DNA of 64,000 bases. It comes from Struthio camelus. Taxonomy: Eukaryota > Chordata > Aves > Struthioniformes > Struthionidae. The stretch spans positions 5,126,001-5,190,000 of the forward strand of contig NC_090946.1 in the NCBI RefSeq assembly GCF_040807025.1. Direction: 5' to 3'. The translations under genes and the position numbers were made by a program. Shown here piece by piece: positions 25,301 to 36,978 of the stretch (positions are counted from its first letter, which is position 1; every line of letters begins with the position of its first letter). The notes below the pieces were generated by a model. It had not been told where the DNA came from. It saw only the letters and a list, made by a program, of their open reading frames with translations, and searched no databases.

Positions 25301-25533
25301 CCCAAAACCCACCCTGCTGACACCAGTGAGGCATTGCTGAGTCACAGCCACCAAAGATGTGGCCAGAGCCTTGGGCAGCCCCAATATCCTCCGTATATCG
25401 GTGGGGAAAGCATGGCAAAGTACTTCTCCCCCGCCACCTGGCATTCCTAATTGTCCAATATCTAGCAATCTTGGTACCACCCTCATTACTGTTCCCCAAA
25501 GATGAGCCAAAGCACAGGCGTAGCTAACAAATC
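22394..25533. other. CDHR5-SCT intergenic spacer
   Basis: It holds the presumed CDHR5 promoter (minus strand, upstream of 22393). A donor-like CAG|GTAAGG on the minus strand near 22556 could mark a non-coding first exon. No gene or known repeat was recognised in the rest. Confidence 0.5.
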
Positions 25534-25539
25534 TTTATT
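25534..25539 (-). terminator. Distal minus-strand AATAAA
   Basis: The plus strand reads TTTATT. It is a possible second polyadenylation signal for SCT, about 0.2 kb beyond the proximal one. Confidence 0.3.
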
Positions 25540-25751
25540 AGTCTTCAGAAGCAGGCAGCCAGATGCTAACATGCGGTGGAAGTGATATGCTTCATTCAGG
25601 CTCCACCTACCGACACCAATTCACACTAACATATATTTTTCTCTTCCTTACCCAAGTGGTTGCATTGTTTTTTGGCTGCTTTCTGGAATTTAGTATTTTT
25701 TATTTCCTGATCTCAAGAGCGCCCCCTAAGCAAAATTCAATAGCTTCCTTG

Positions 25752-25757
25752 TTTATT
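25752..25757 (-). terminator. Candidate SCT polyadenylation signal (AATAAA)
   Basis: The plus strand reads TTTATT within GTTTATTTTC. It lies about 75 bases below the end of the open frame in the candidate last SCT exon, a suitable place for the 3' end of that transcript. Confidence 0.5.
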
Positions 25758-25827
25758 TTCAAGGCTATGTACATGCAAAGCCATCTCCTTGGCTGTTTTT
25801 GACAGAGTACTGGCTTTTGCTTCACCT

Positions 25828-25991
25828 CTAGTCAAAACTGTCCTCATCTTCCTTCATCTCTGCAACCAGCTGCTTGGAGATGGGACAAATATACTGGCTG
25901 GTAACTGCAGCAGCTTCCCTGGCATCACTGCTCGAGTGGCTGTCAGGAGGGAAAAAGATGGGTGATAGTTTGTTGTTCTCAGGGGACTGAA
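25828..25991 (-). CDS. SCT: Candidate last SCT exon
   Basis: The acceptor CTCTTCCACAG is strong. The exon holds an open frame ending at TAG (25828) that includes QSPENNKLSPIFFPPDS and ends KEDEDSFD. Its LS-x-x-x-PP run resembles the end of rodent secretin precursors. This frame needs a phase 1 partner, while exon 4 ends in phase 2. In the joined frame translation stops at 25979. A missed small exon, an alternative site or a one-base sequence error could each explain this. Confidence 0.45.
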
Positions 25992-28900
25992 CTGTGGAAG
26001 AGCACAGAGATGACTTCAAGGAGCGCACCTACGACAGAGGTGATTACAGCTGCCAGCTGCCAGGCACCGTACAAACTCAAATACATGGGAAAGGCTGTTG
26101 GTGTTATCATCCCTGTTTATTCGCAGGGCAACGTGGACCACAGCCATTAAGAGCTAGCTTATTCCTCCTAGTTTTAGCCATTTAATAGTGAGATGTGTAA
26201 TTGAAAGCAATTACTCACTGGGAAGAGATGGACTTGTCCAGATACTGGTACAGCCTATCCTGAGATACATGTTTAAGAGAAGGGGGCCTTTTTTTCCCCC
26301 TGACTAGAGCAGGAGCAAGGACAGTATCGGACTGGACACTTAATGGACACTGCTAAATTTGGGTAGGATACATCCCACCTTGAATATCTCCTAGAAGGGC
26401 TCTACCACCCCTCAAGAACTGTCTTCAGGTATCTCAGTTCTCAAAAACAAGCCTGTCTGTCTACTTCTGGAAGAAAGTAAGTACTAAACAGAAAAAACAT
26501 AATGAAATCATCACTGTAGTAATATAGGTGGCTTGATAAATTTGAATGATAGAGCAGAAAAGTAAATTCAGCCTAACTGAATTAAGACAGGCCAGCAAAC
26601 ACTTTCTATTTTAACTGTTAGATCAGGTTTCCTAATGCGATACACCATTGCTTTAGTTCAGGCTGACAACTTTACAATCAAAAAAAGATCTTATTTCACC
26701 TCCCTGGGTTATATTATTTTTAATAATTAGCTTTTATATGGTGCTTCTTACCTGCAAATCTTAATGTCAGCTTCTCTTTAGAGAAAGCAAAAGTGAATGC
26801 CAGGTGTGTTTGGCACACAGGAGTAGAGATTACTGGCATGGAAATCAAAATATTGAGATTGAGCCACATGCCACCTTGCAGTAAGACTACAGCATTCTCT
26901 TTGCTAGCTGTGCAAGCCTGGGCGTGCAGTTGTTGGCAGAGCATCAGGAGGTTAAAAAAAAAACTGCCTGATGGATAGCCACGTTTCAGGAAGGACACTC
27001 CCCGACATGGCACCTCCCCAGGTGATGGGGGAGGAAGAGGCAGAAGGGATTTTAAAACATGCACTGTTTTCTAAATCTTCCACCTTGCCCCTCCACTCAG
27101 CAGGGCAGATATTTTTGCGAACGCCAGCTGAGCCCTTCTGATGCCCACAGCTGTGGCCCAGGGACTCACAGGCACCTGAAGTGCTGCATTACATCAGGCT
27201 TCTGCATTTGGGGCAAAAACTGGGCATTTACAAGTTACTAAAAGTCGTTCTTCAAGGACAGCTTCAACGCTGTTGCATTCAGGGCTGTAGAGGCACCAAG
27301 GTGAGAAGTCTGTCCCACCTACCTGGCGTTCAGAAAGCTCTGGTATAGCCACATAAAGCAAAGATCCTCATGGCTGCTTTTCTCCTCTCTCCCCAGCACA
27401 TCTGCATTGCCTGGGCCTGGAGGGCTGATTTAGACAAGGAAAAAAAAAAAAAAAAAAAAACAAAGAGTATAACCACCACATCTGTAAAGCAGCACCATTC
27501 TTTAGAAGGCAGATTCACCCACCAACAGCCTGCCCTGTGGTCATACAGCCACGCTCTGTTAACTTACCAGGTGTCACCTCAGCTCTGCTGGAAGAGAAAC
27601 AAGTATCCTCTTCAAATCAGGTTCAGATGCTCTTTAAGTGCCTTTTTAATTTGCATCCCCCCAAACAACTTGTGACAGCTTGTGTAAGATCAGTCATGGA
27701 CCCCCCCCTCCCTCACTGGCTCAGCTCAAGCTCCTCTAGAAACCATCAGCCTGATTTATTCTAAAGAGCCAAACTCCAAGAAATCTCCACTTTCTCCAGG
27801 AGTTTGAGGGAAACTGCTGGCTTTTGACCTGCTGTGAATATTGACAGAATTTTGAAATGTTCTTCCTTCCCACTTAGCTCATGACAAAGGGACAGATTTT
27901 AATATGCACTTGCAAGCTGCCTCGTTACCCAGTATGGACATGCCCTTCAGCCCATGGATCTATCCCTTCTTCCGGCATCTGGAAATTAAAAATCTACTGC
28001 ATCTGCCAGGATTTCCTTAGTGGTGCATGTCCCAGAAAATATCAAAGCACCCTACAAAGATGGGAAGAAAGAAATGTGCTATGTCTCTGCCTTGAAGAAA
28101 AGACCAAGCTTGAAGGAGACCTTTCCAGGCAATGTTCTTCCTTCATAACAGACCAGTAGCAAGGACAGATGGGGATAATAATATCATAATCAGTGCCACA
28201 TAATACAACTGATGCCGTGCTTGCATATGTGACTTCTGCGGGAGCTAGTCATCCTGTTCTTTGACTGGTTGAAAGATCCAGTTTGCCACATATATAATTT
28301 TGTCTAAAGCATACAAAAACCGTGGTTGGGGACTATGAAACTCAGAGCTCTTTCGCATTCCACTGCAGCTCCACTTTTCCTGAATACTTTATTTGAAATG
28401 GGTAAGTCACTTGCAACTTTCCCTGAAAAAAATTAAACCAAAATACCTCCAAAAAAACCCAGCCTATGCTCTGAAGTTACATCTCCTGCACATAAGACTC
28501 AGTATCCCTGCAATAGAAAATGTTGCCTTATGCTGAGAAGTAGCCTCAGTGAGAAGGTCTGTGTCCTACTGTAACGGGCAGGGCAGGCTGGTGGGACATC
28601 TCTGCTATTGCACAGCAGCTCAAGGCACAGGCTGGCAGGAGGAGACCAAGCCCCAGGCCTCTTGCTCTTGCCTCGAGTTTCCCAAACCACTGGCCATGCC
28701 ACCCTCTTTCTCTGCAGATGAGACCTGTCTCCCTGCAGCCTGTGTCGGGGCTTCCTCGAGGGTGAAGGAAGGCTGAATGGCTCCAAGTCACTTTTCCATT
28801 TCCCAGGAGGCAGAGGTTTTACCTGCGCTTGCGGCCCATAAGATTTTGGATGAACTTCTGAACTTGAGCCTTTCCTCTCATCTTGCTGTATTCACTGGTA

Positions 28901-30312
28901 AACAGCCCATCTGAGTGCCTCTGGGACCTGCAGTGGGGAAAATAAGGGGTCATAAGACCATATAATGCTCCCCCCAGCCCCGAAATGTGAGACATATCCT
29001 GAGGCTCTGGTATCCCTCCCCTGCTGTCTCCTCTAATCTTGGACATCCTCTGGATGAGGCTAGTGCTGTGGCTGGAAGCAGCTCAGCCCCATGGGCATCC
29101 TCCTTGGCTGAAGTCCCATATCTTGTTGGAGGTGTCCCTGCGCTGGGAGAGTGGTTTCAGCTCCTCCTTACCTCTCCTTGAGGCCCACTAGGTGTCTGAC
29201 TAGCTGCTGCACATAGGCATTGCCATTCATCTTCCTGAGCTCACTGTGGAAGAGCCCATCCGCATGTCTCTCGGTCCTGGGAGGTTAGAAGAGGAAAAAT
29301 GGTTGGGCATTTAAAACTTCTCCCTCAGGGAGGAGGGTCCTAAGCAAGGATTGGCAAGAACTGAGTCAACATGGCAAAGTTTCACAGAATAGCAAATCCT
29401 GCAGATGCTTAGCCATCATACAGCAGAATCATCTGAGTCTCCTCTTACTAAAGTCATTACTTTACCGTAGGGGTATGGATATGTTAGGATGTCTGGTTAA
29501 CAGCATAAAAGCTAGGACAAGAGACAGGAGAAGACACCCACAGATCCATAAACCCTGAGGAACAGGTAGTTAATGGTGAAGGTACCGAAGAGCAGCACTC
29601 TCCAGTGGCCGTTGAAAGGAGGGCTCAAAACCTCAGTGAGGTTCAACCAGAGCTAGCAAACTTCAAGCCAGACTAGCCTGAGGGATAAAAGGTCTGGGAT
29701 CCAGCTATTGATCTGGACCAGCTACTCAAGAGATCCCTTTTTGTGTGTGTGTGTAGGTCTGCACAGGGAATGGGGTGAGGGGAGCTGGTCCAGGCACTGA
29801 TTGCAGCAGTGGGAGGGCTGCAAAGGAGTCTCAGCTCTGTCCTCCTCCTGCTTAACTCCTTTAGCCTCTCTATGCTTTAATTGCTCCTGCACAAGTGGGA
29901 AGAGAGATGGATCCTGCTTCAGAGTTACATTCAAAGTTGTGAACTGGTGGATTAACAAGGTTGCCTATTCTCTGATACCTTTTTGCAGGACTGGGCTGTT
30001 TGAGACAGAAACATCCACCTTTACCAGTCTGTATAGGCACCTAGCAGGAAAATAGACTCAAGAGTATCTTTTTTTTATTGTAGTTTCATCTGGTAGTCTT
30101 GTTTTTTTCTCCTGGATGGAAGATAAAACTTTTGGATGGGAGATTATAGCTAGCTTTCTACCTAGTGGACTCTGAACAGAAAGCCGTGGAGTGAAAGGAA
30201 GCACAGGCACAAGAAATGCTTACCTTTCGCGGGACGGAAGAGACGCTGAGAAGTGCAACAGGACAATCACGGGAATAAATAGCTGCCACAGACCAGTCAT
30301 CAGGGAAACCAT
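25979..30312 (-). CDS. SCT: Secretin precursor with secretin-like peptide, 5 exons
   Basis: It encodes a preprohormone of the secretin/glucagon family. Secretin acts through the class B receptor SCTR on pancreatic ducts, gut and brain. Exon 1 is a signal peptide. Exons 2 and 3 each encode a hormone-like helix beginning His-x-Asp-Gly-Leu-Phe: first a secretin-like peptide, then secretin itself, which ends NLM before the amidation/cleavage site GRKR. Exon 4 encodes the C-terminal flanking peptide; its EDLCFMW resembles the rodent secretin tail. All four junctions tested are phase 2. Joined to the strong acceptor at 25991, the frame stops after S-S-V-P, giving 137 residues. A longer frame in that exon is out of phase. 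A two-peptide secretin precursor has been described in chicken. CDHR5 lies downstream on the same strand. Exons 1-4 are firm; the 3' end is uncertain. Confidence 0.88.
27323..27424 (-). CDS. SCT: SCT exon 4 (C-terminal flanking peptide)
   Basis: 102 nt, phase 2 to 2. The acceptor is TCTAAATCAG, preceded by a run of 21 T; the donor is CCAG|GTAGGT. It encodes SPPGPGNADVLGREEKSS, then HEDLCFMWLYQSFLNA. The LED-x-LC-x-x-W pattern occurs in the tail of rodent secretin precursors, which supports the frame. Confidence 0.75.
27440..27460. repeat. Poly(A) run, splice acceptor T-tract of SCT exon 4
   Basis: 21 A on the plus strand, which is the polypyrimidine tract of the SCT exon 4 acceptor on the minus strand. 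Confidence 0.9.
28823..28927 (-). CDS. SCT: SCT exon 3 (mature secretin)
   Basis: 105 nt, phase 2 to 2. After S-Q-R it reads HSDGLFTSEYSKMRG, KAQVQKFIQNLM and GRKR. This is a 27-residue secretin whose C-terminal Met would be amidated using the following Gly. It matches the chicken peptide as I recall it, except Lys in place of Asn after MRG. Confidence 0.96.
29172..29276 (-). CDS. SCT: SCT exon 2 (secretin-like peptide)
   Basis: 105 nt, phase 2 to 2. After R-T-E-R it reads HADGLFHSELRKM, NGNAYVQQLVRHLVG and LKER. It aligns residue for residue with exon 3, with the same length and phase and about 20 of 36 positions identical. Where exon 3 has GRKR, this copy has GLKE, so no dibasic amidation site follows the Gly. 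Confidence 0.92.
29658..29757. repeat. Fragment of the GT-rich dispersed repeat
   Basis: It shares GACTAGCCTGAG, a GGATCCAGCTA-like block, CCAGCTACT and a terminal (TG)n with the block at 3430-4270. It lies in SCT intron 1. Confidence 0.45.
30224..30312 (-). CDS. SCT: SCT exon 1 (signal peptide)
   Basis: 89 nt: MVSLMTGLWQLFIPVIVLL, then HFSASLPSRE, ending in phase 2 at AAAG|GTAAGC. The hydrophobic core and an Ala-Ser-Leu-Pro end fit a secreted precursor. Confidence 0.88.
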
Positions 30313-32924
30313 GATGTGTCCTAAATTAAAGCGTGCAGTTTTATGAGCAGTAAAATAAATGACCTTGCTCTTTGCCAGCTGCAGTTCATATGCTGCATAG
30401 AAGGCATGGCTATAGGAATAACACCACTATAATTAAATTAGGCAGGAATTCCTGCCAGCAAAGCTTGTATTTCTTTAAAAATATGAAAGATGAGCAATTC
30501 AAATCTGTCATGTTGCCATTAAGTTTTAAGCTGTTTGTAGCTGTTATCCCCCCCAACACCGTCAGCCCCGGAGCATGGGCCTGAGGTTGCCTATGAGAGA
30601 TGGTGTTTGTCCTGGAATATTGCTGTGAATCAGTATAACATGCCTTGAATATGCAGGGAGGTATCGTGTGAGTTAATCCATGACCAGCACAGCACCATGG
30701 AATAAACCCCATTCCACTGTAAGTCTCTGAGAGCTGAGTCTTCAGGGAGATTTAAACCACCCATCAAAACATCCCACACAGACAGTTATTAATATATCCA
30801 GAGGATGCCCAAGAGAAATCTGTTCTTTTTTTTTCTAAATTTTCATGCAAAAGAAATTTGGCATGTACCAAAAAATAATTCATCCACACACAGCGGGAGG
30901 GCAGGGCTCTTGCATGTACTGGTATCTATTTATCCGCAAATCTTATTTTCAAGAAGAAAAAAAAAGAAGTAACACACACAGCTTAAGTAACCGCAAAATC
31001 TCATATCTTCTTATTCTCTTACTGGAAAAAAAAATTTTTTGCCTATCACAAGTCATTGCATATTTTTCCCCTTTATTTCCCAAGTTCTACTTGCAGCTCT
31101 ATGCCTGCAGAAATGGGTATGTGGCCCTATAAGAGGGTGCTCACATTCCCCCAGGAGTTACACAGGGGTTGTGCCTATAATTTATAATACTCATGTCCTC
31201 TGCTTGTGAAGAAGCAAATCTTGCTTTCTTAGTTACCGTCCTGGAAACCCCATAGTGCACTCGCTAACCCATAATCGGGGTCCTCTCACTTTGGTTTTAT
31301 TCTAGTCTGAAACCAGACGGTTTGAAGAGCATTAAAGGACTGTCAGAGTTTACTGAACACTTTCTAGCTCTTCAGGGACTGTTTTCTACCCTAGAGATAC
31401 TGCAAGACAAGGAGCAGGAAGCAGATGAATGACAAGAGTGGGGGAATTTATATATAAATGACTTCACTGTAAGCCATGGCACAGCTGTTTAATGGGGGCT
31501 GCAGAGCTGAGAGGAGAGAGGTTTTGCAGAGAAGTTCATAGTTAGGGAGTTGTAAGCTTCATCTCATATCCCCCTTCTGATGCTTTTGGTGTTGTCAGTC
31601 TTCCTGCCCTGGAGAAGGATTTGGCTTGGAGAAGAATTACATAAACAAAAGAAAAAGAACCTTTCAGAGGTCTGTTCCTTATTGGAGTCTGGACAAAACA
31701 GGCTCTAAAGTGCTTCCTCTTGTTTGAGGGACGTGGAAGAGATGAAATCAGCCCCTGAGTGCAGAGCATGCCAAGCCTCAGAGAAGTAAAACCAGCACAC
31801 TGAGCCTGTCCCTCAGTCTGTAAAAAACCTGCCACACAATGTCTTGGTCCCTGGCCAGGATCGCAAGCTAGCGTTTTGGCTTTCCTTGTGCCAAGGCTGA
31901 CGTTCCTCTTGGAGCACCGCAGACCCACCTTCCCCCTTGGAGATGGCCATGGGGAATCATCCTATGTCCGAGAGGATTTCACTGTGACTGTGACCATTTG
32001 TCCTCAGAAACTGTATTTAACATCCCATTTTACATCCCAGCCCCAGCTCTAGCGTTGCCCCTCTCTCCTGATGGTCTTCCCAGCTACTGACCAAGCAGAT
32101 CAACTCATCCTTTCCCTTTCTGCACATAATCTTCTCTTCCCTGTGCAGATCAGATTTGGTTGGTGGAAATAGTGGCTTTTGGGGGACTTTACATATCAAC
32201 AATGATTGCTTTGTATTGCCTTTTTTTTTTCCCATCAGTTAGATCCTGGGGTAGATTTTCAGCATTTTCACAGTAGAGCTGTTTAACCTCCTTATGAAAC
32301 TTCCAAGCTTTTATTGCCTTCTTCAGTGATGCTGGCTTTCAGTAAACGCAAGCCCCTTAGCTAGCTGGGGACCTTTAGCTGAAAGAAGCATGCACTGAGC
32401 CAGGCCAATACCTGGGAGCAGCTCAGTGCTTTCCAGTGGACAAATCTGACTACCAAAACATCAGCTTGCACCCAAGGCCTTTGCCAGAGCAACTCTCCTG
32501 TCACTCTGAAGGAACGCTGCTGTTGGGAGAGCTTCCTGTTGCCAGCCCAACACACCTTCTTGCTCCTGCCCATCTGCGAGGCTCTACCTAAAACTAAAGA
32601 CTATGTATTTCTGGACACACATCTGGTCTACCTGGTGTTTCAGCTCTGTTCTTCCCTCTGGTTCTTTCTAGAGGGAGAAAACCCCACATACCATCAGCAC
32701 TGCTGCTTAGAACGCGGATTGTCTCTTGGTAATGGCTTGGCAGAGCACAATGGAGGCCTGAAATCCACCACCCAGACCTTGAATCTAGGGAGAACACTGC
32801 CCATTCAAGCTGATCATGTCAGCACAGCGGTACTCACCACGTCGGGGTCACTCGGGGCTCTCGGCTGTCTCACAGCTATGATGAGCCACTGGCCCACTCC
32901 TTTCCATGGCCCCCTATAAATCTG

Positions 32925-33230
32925 CAGCCCTTATCAGGAGCAATTACTTGGGTAAAGATGGGAATATGAATAATTATGATTAACAGCAGATAATGCATCC
33001 GGATTGAAATATCCTTTTAATTACTCGGTAAACCTGTGCAGGTCATTCGCAGCAATTCAACGGACCATATTTGTGCTGATATGTAACGATGCCTATTTGT
33101 GTGCATAATGACAGTAATTTGCTGGACAAACATCTCTGGATTGATTGATCCATTATGATTGTCATCATTATCTCTCCTCCTGGCTCTAATTACCTCTTGA
33201 TAGGAGTTTAATCTTCTGTTCTTCTTTTTT
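32925..33230. promoter_or_regulatory. Candidate enhancer-like AT-rich block
   Basis: Dense TAAT/ATTA words (TAATTACT, ATTATGATTAAC, TAATGCAT, TTAATTACTCGG, GTAATTTG, TAATTACC) stand out from the flanking sequence and resemble known conserved non-coding elements. There is no coding potential. This is inference from composition only. Confidence 0.3.
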
Positions 33231-36162
33231 AATTCTGGCTTGGGGTTTGTTTGCAGTTACCAGAAAGATTGAATGAGCGTATGTGTGTATCTCCTATTTG
33301 GTGAAACAACATGTGGTTTCTTTAGGACAAACATTGACTGATCAGTAGGATGAGATGCAGCTTTTGCATGAGGAAACAATGCTTTTCAAGTTGCAGTTTC
33401 ACGGCCAGCTCTGGGAAAGGTCTGGTGAGAAGAGACTGAATCATAGCTTTAAAGTAAGAAGCATACTTAGACCTGCATGAGAAGAACACTGAATATACTC
33501 CCTGCCTTCACCAGGCTTTGGAGCTGGCTGCTTTCTAGCACTTCTACTAAAGGTGATGTACAAAGGGAGGGAGAAAATAGGATCATGCCCTTTCTCTGCT
33601 TCTTTATTTTGTATAAAGTAGCTCAGAAAGATTAATCATTATAAATAAATCTGCTTATCTTCCAATAGGGAAATAGGAGCGATATTGCACTTTTTCTTCT
33701 CTACTTATCTTTTTTCTTTGAGGGAGCAAAGGGTGACTCCATGACTAGAGCACGGGGAATGACCTGGCATTTCCACATCATCCTTTCCTTGGAAGAATAA
33801 AACCTACACTGATGAGTCCTGTAACATGTCACCCTTATAACTGCTTTCTTCAGTGGTATTAGCACAGTCATTTCTCTTGCAGCTCCCTCACCAACTCTCT
33901 GGTGCACTTTTTTTTGGGTTGATATGGCCTCATTCAATGCATTTTGTCCTCTATAAAACCAGGTGCAGGTTGAGTCACACCCTTCTCCCACTGCAGCTGA
34001 AAGCTCTTCTGAGCACCCAGCCCAGCTTCGGGAGCCCCCAGTGATGTTGGTGATGTCTGCAATTCTCTGGATTTCTTTCTTAGCATTTAAATCTGTAAAG
34101 GCCTTCCTTCATATATGCCATCAATACAGAGGTGACAGGCTTCTGCTGGGGGTCCTAGTGTTGCCCCAGTGCAAACATCTGCAATGAGAAAGGCCCTGTA
34201 GGAGCAAGGCAGGGAGGAAAAAGAGTTCATTAGAAAGCCAAGCAACATACAGGGAGTTTAAAAATGACTAATGTGATTTCTCTGTCTTTGCAAATACCCT
34301 CCACGGGGCTGCAGTGCTCCCAGACTCTTGGGGAATGCAATTTGCTGAGAACGCCTCACTACATCCAGATGCGCATAGAAGAGGTTGCAAGGATGCCTGA
34401 TGAAATGGCCCCATGATGGCAGCAGAGGGTGAGTTACAGGAGAGAAAAAGCTTTTGAATGCAGGAAGGAGAACTGAAGTAACCTGATATATCTACCTTGT
34501 AACTAAAAACGATTTTGCCTTCTAACTGCAGCACAGAGTGAAAAGGCTCAAGATGACAGGATAGAGCGGTGGGAGGCCAGGTCAGGCATTGCTGCAATGT
34601 GGCACGGACGATGACCAAGGGCTTGAGCTTAAATGAAGCTCCTGTGGCCCCTAACAAGGAAGTTTAGAAGCATACAAGAAGACTCAAAAGCTTTTACAAG
34701 CTGCTGTTTTATACCCAAATAAACATGAGCCTGGAATGAATCCTGAATTCAGAAACAAGTCTGGTTCTCCTTTAACCAGAGTTAACATCAAGCTCTCATC
34801 AGCCTCAGTGGGAGCAGGTGTGTATTGAAACAGGGATGGGACTATTTAGTAATGACAGCTGGCTGCAACTTTGTGAATTTGCACCTTGTTTTTTTCATTT
34901 TCTGTTTGTGTGAGCATACAAAGTGGGAGTGCCAGCAGCAGGCACAAAGGTGTGATCAAATCCTCCATTAATCACTGTAATATAACCCAGCATCGCTGTG
35001 CAGCATCATTGCAGAGAAAAGCTCCCAGCCTTTGACTCAAAGAATGACAAAGGAAATGGAAATTATTGCCCTCACCTGATCGCTGCTCCCCATGTATTTG
35101 TCTCATCCAAAGCTGCAAAAAGTCAGGGTTGCACTGATCCTTGCCATCTGAGGCCAGTGGCTTACCTGGGCCGGGACCAAGCCAAATGCATATTCCCTCA
35201 GACTCAGGCCCTAGCTGGGAGAAAGGCTGGGAATCACCTGCCTGGAGGTTTCACAGGGGAGTTTGTGGCTGCTCTGCTTTGAGAAAGGATGGGGCCCATC
35301 ACAGGGCTAGCCCAAGTCTATGCCCACAGCCATCTGTATGCTCAGGGGAAAATCTCCTTAACCAAAAAGCAAAAGAAATATTGCAGCTGCTCTCACTTAG
35401 CTGGACACAAATGAGGTGAAGATGGTTCAGGGGATGCATTTGGCTGGAGATGTTTTCATGGTAGGCTAGAAACAGCCAGGCTTAGGGAGTAGTGCCAGCT
35501 TTTGTGCCTAAGGTAGGAGCAAGCCAGGTCAGGCATGAGTTTACTGAGTCTAGGATGCTCTCAGTTGTGGTCCAAGCTTGGATGCTCATTGCATACCTCA
35601 GGTATTTATGATTTCTGGGACGATATAAGACGTAAGCCTTTAGGTTGGGGATCATCTCACATCCCTGTGGGCATCTCCAAAAAGCTGGAGACCCGAGCTC
35701 TGCCAGCAGTCAGTTTCAGGTGATTCACCACTTTCTAAAGCAGGAGGCAAAAGCCCTGCCCAAATATCACTTCCTCATTGTCCATAGTGTCCTGAACTCA
35801 GCAGGGCCTCAAAGACACCCTGCCCCAGCACATTGGTGAAATCTTAGCGGGACCCAAAGTTCTGAGCAGGCAACCAGCAACAAACGGATGTGTGAGTCTC
35901 TGCCCTCTCCCTAAGGACCTGAGCACTACAACGGAAGAGCATCTTTGGGGACGTAGCACAGCATTTGTGGGATGCGGCACAACGTTTAAGGGCCGCCTAA
36001 GAAGCTCTGAGGCTGTTCATCAGCACCCCTCGAAGAGGACAGGGAGAGAGGTTCCGGGGCAGGAGGGAGAAGGGGTCTGTGAGTCTTGGCACCCTCCCTA
36101 AGTGGGAGGTGAGCTGCCCTGAGGATGTTCCCAGGTGTAAAGCTGCTGGGAGCTTTGCGCAG

Positions 36163-36405
36163 TCACTTGCACTTAGGCTTGCTGCCAACTGCCACGCACA
36201 GCATGGAGAGACCTGCCATGAGCAGCATTAAGTAAATCCAGCAGCCACGGGTGCCAGGGCAGCGAGCAAAGCTATTCATGGCAGCCACCTTCTCACTCAG
36301 CTGGGGATCCATGACACCCCTCTGCTGGGGACATCTTTGCAAACAGCAGGGAGTGAGCATTATGAAATGGAGGTCCATCCCCACTTCCACACCGAGGCCT
36401 TGCAC
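36163..36405 (-). CDS. Hypothetical small membrane protein frame
   Basis: From an internal ATG (G at -3 and +4) the frame reads MDPQLSEKVAAMNSFARC, a short linker, then the hydrophobic GCWIYLMLLMAGLSMLCVAVG and a basic SKPKCK end. That is about 49 residues with one predicted membrane segment. I recognise no family, and no nearby polyadenylation signal was found. It could be a short exon or chance. Confidence 0.15.
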   Translation of the reverse strand: MQGLGVEVGMDLHFIMLTPCCLQRCPQQRGVMDPQLSEKVAAMNSFARCPGTRGCWIYLMLLMAGLSMLCVAVGSKPKCK

Positions 36406-36978
36406 AACCCTGGCCGAGAGACTTAGTCTGCCTGCAGCTCGGTGTCACTGTCTGTAAGACTGAGCCCCATTTCCAGAGACCACAGTGAGCAGATGGCGCA
36501 GCGCTGCTTTGGGGCAACCAGCCTGTGGGGGTCCTGAACCTGGGAGAGGTAAGCTGGACCTGCAGATAGTGTATGGGAGCACTAAAATCATGTGCAGGGG
36601 TACCTAAAGGCTAGCGATCATGAGCTGAGCCCCATCTCAAAGCTGTTAAAGCTGAGACTGGCATAGAGGAAGGTCCTTTTACTCCTATCTACGGGGGGAC
36701 CAAGGGGGCATCAAACCCACAAGGTGAAACACAGGATCCTATAATTATGTTAGATGTGTTGTGATCTGGCACAGATATACAAGAAAACTCTAAAAAAACT
36801 TAGCCAGCTGCACAGAAAGATAAAATCCTGAGATGCCTTCTAAGGCTCCCTGGAAAAATCATTGTCTGAACAGAGTTTTAGAAGTCTTGCAGGTTTTGAA
36901 ACATTTTGCTGTCATGGCCAGGCTTGGGAGCTGCAGAAGGACAGGGGAGTCGGAGAAAGAAAACAGCCCTTTGGACAT

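Noticed and set aside
25013-25510. 165-codon minus-strand frame next to SCT
   Set aside because: No signal peptide, domain or splice context. It lies beyond the proximal SCT polyadenylation signal, and a plus-strand frame overlaps it, so it is probably chance.
26752-26840. Minus-strand donor-like CAG|GTAAGA as an extra SCT exon
   Set aside because: Tested acceptors give a stop in the SCT frame or the wrong phase, or need a weak site with no homology to secretin precursors.
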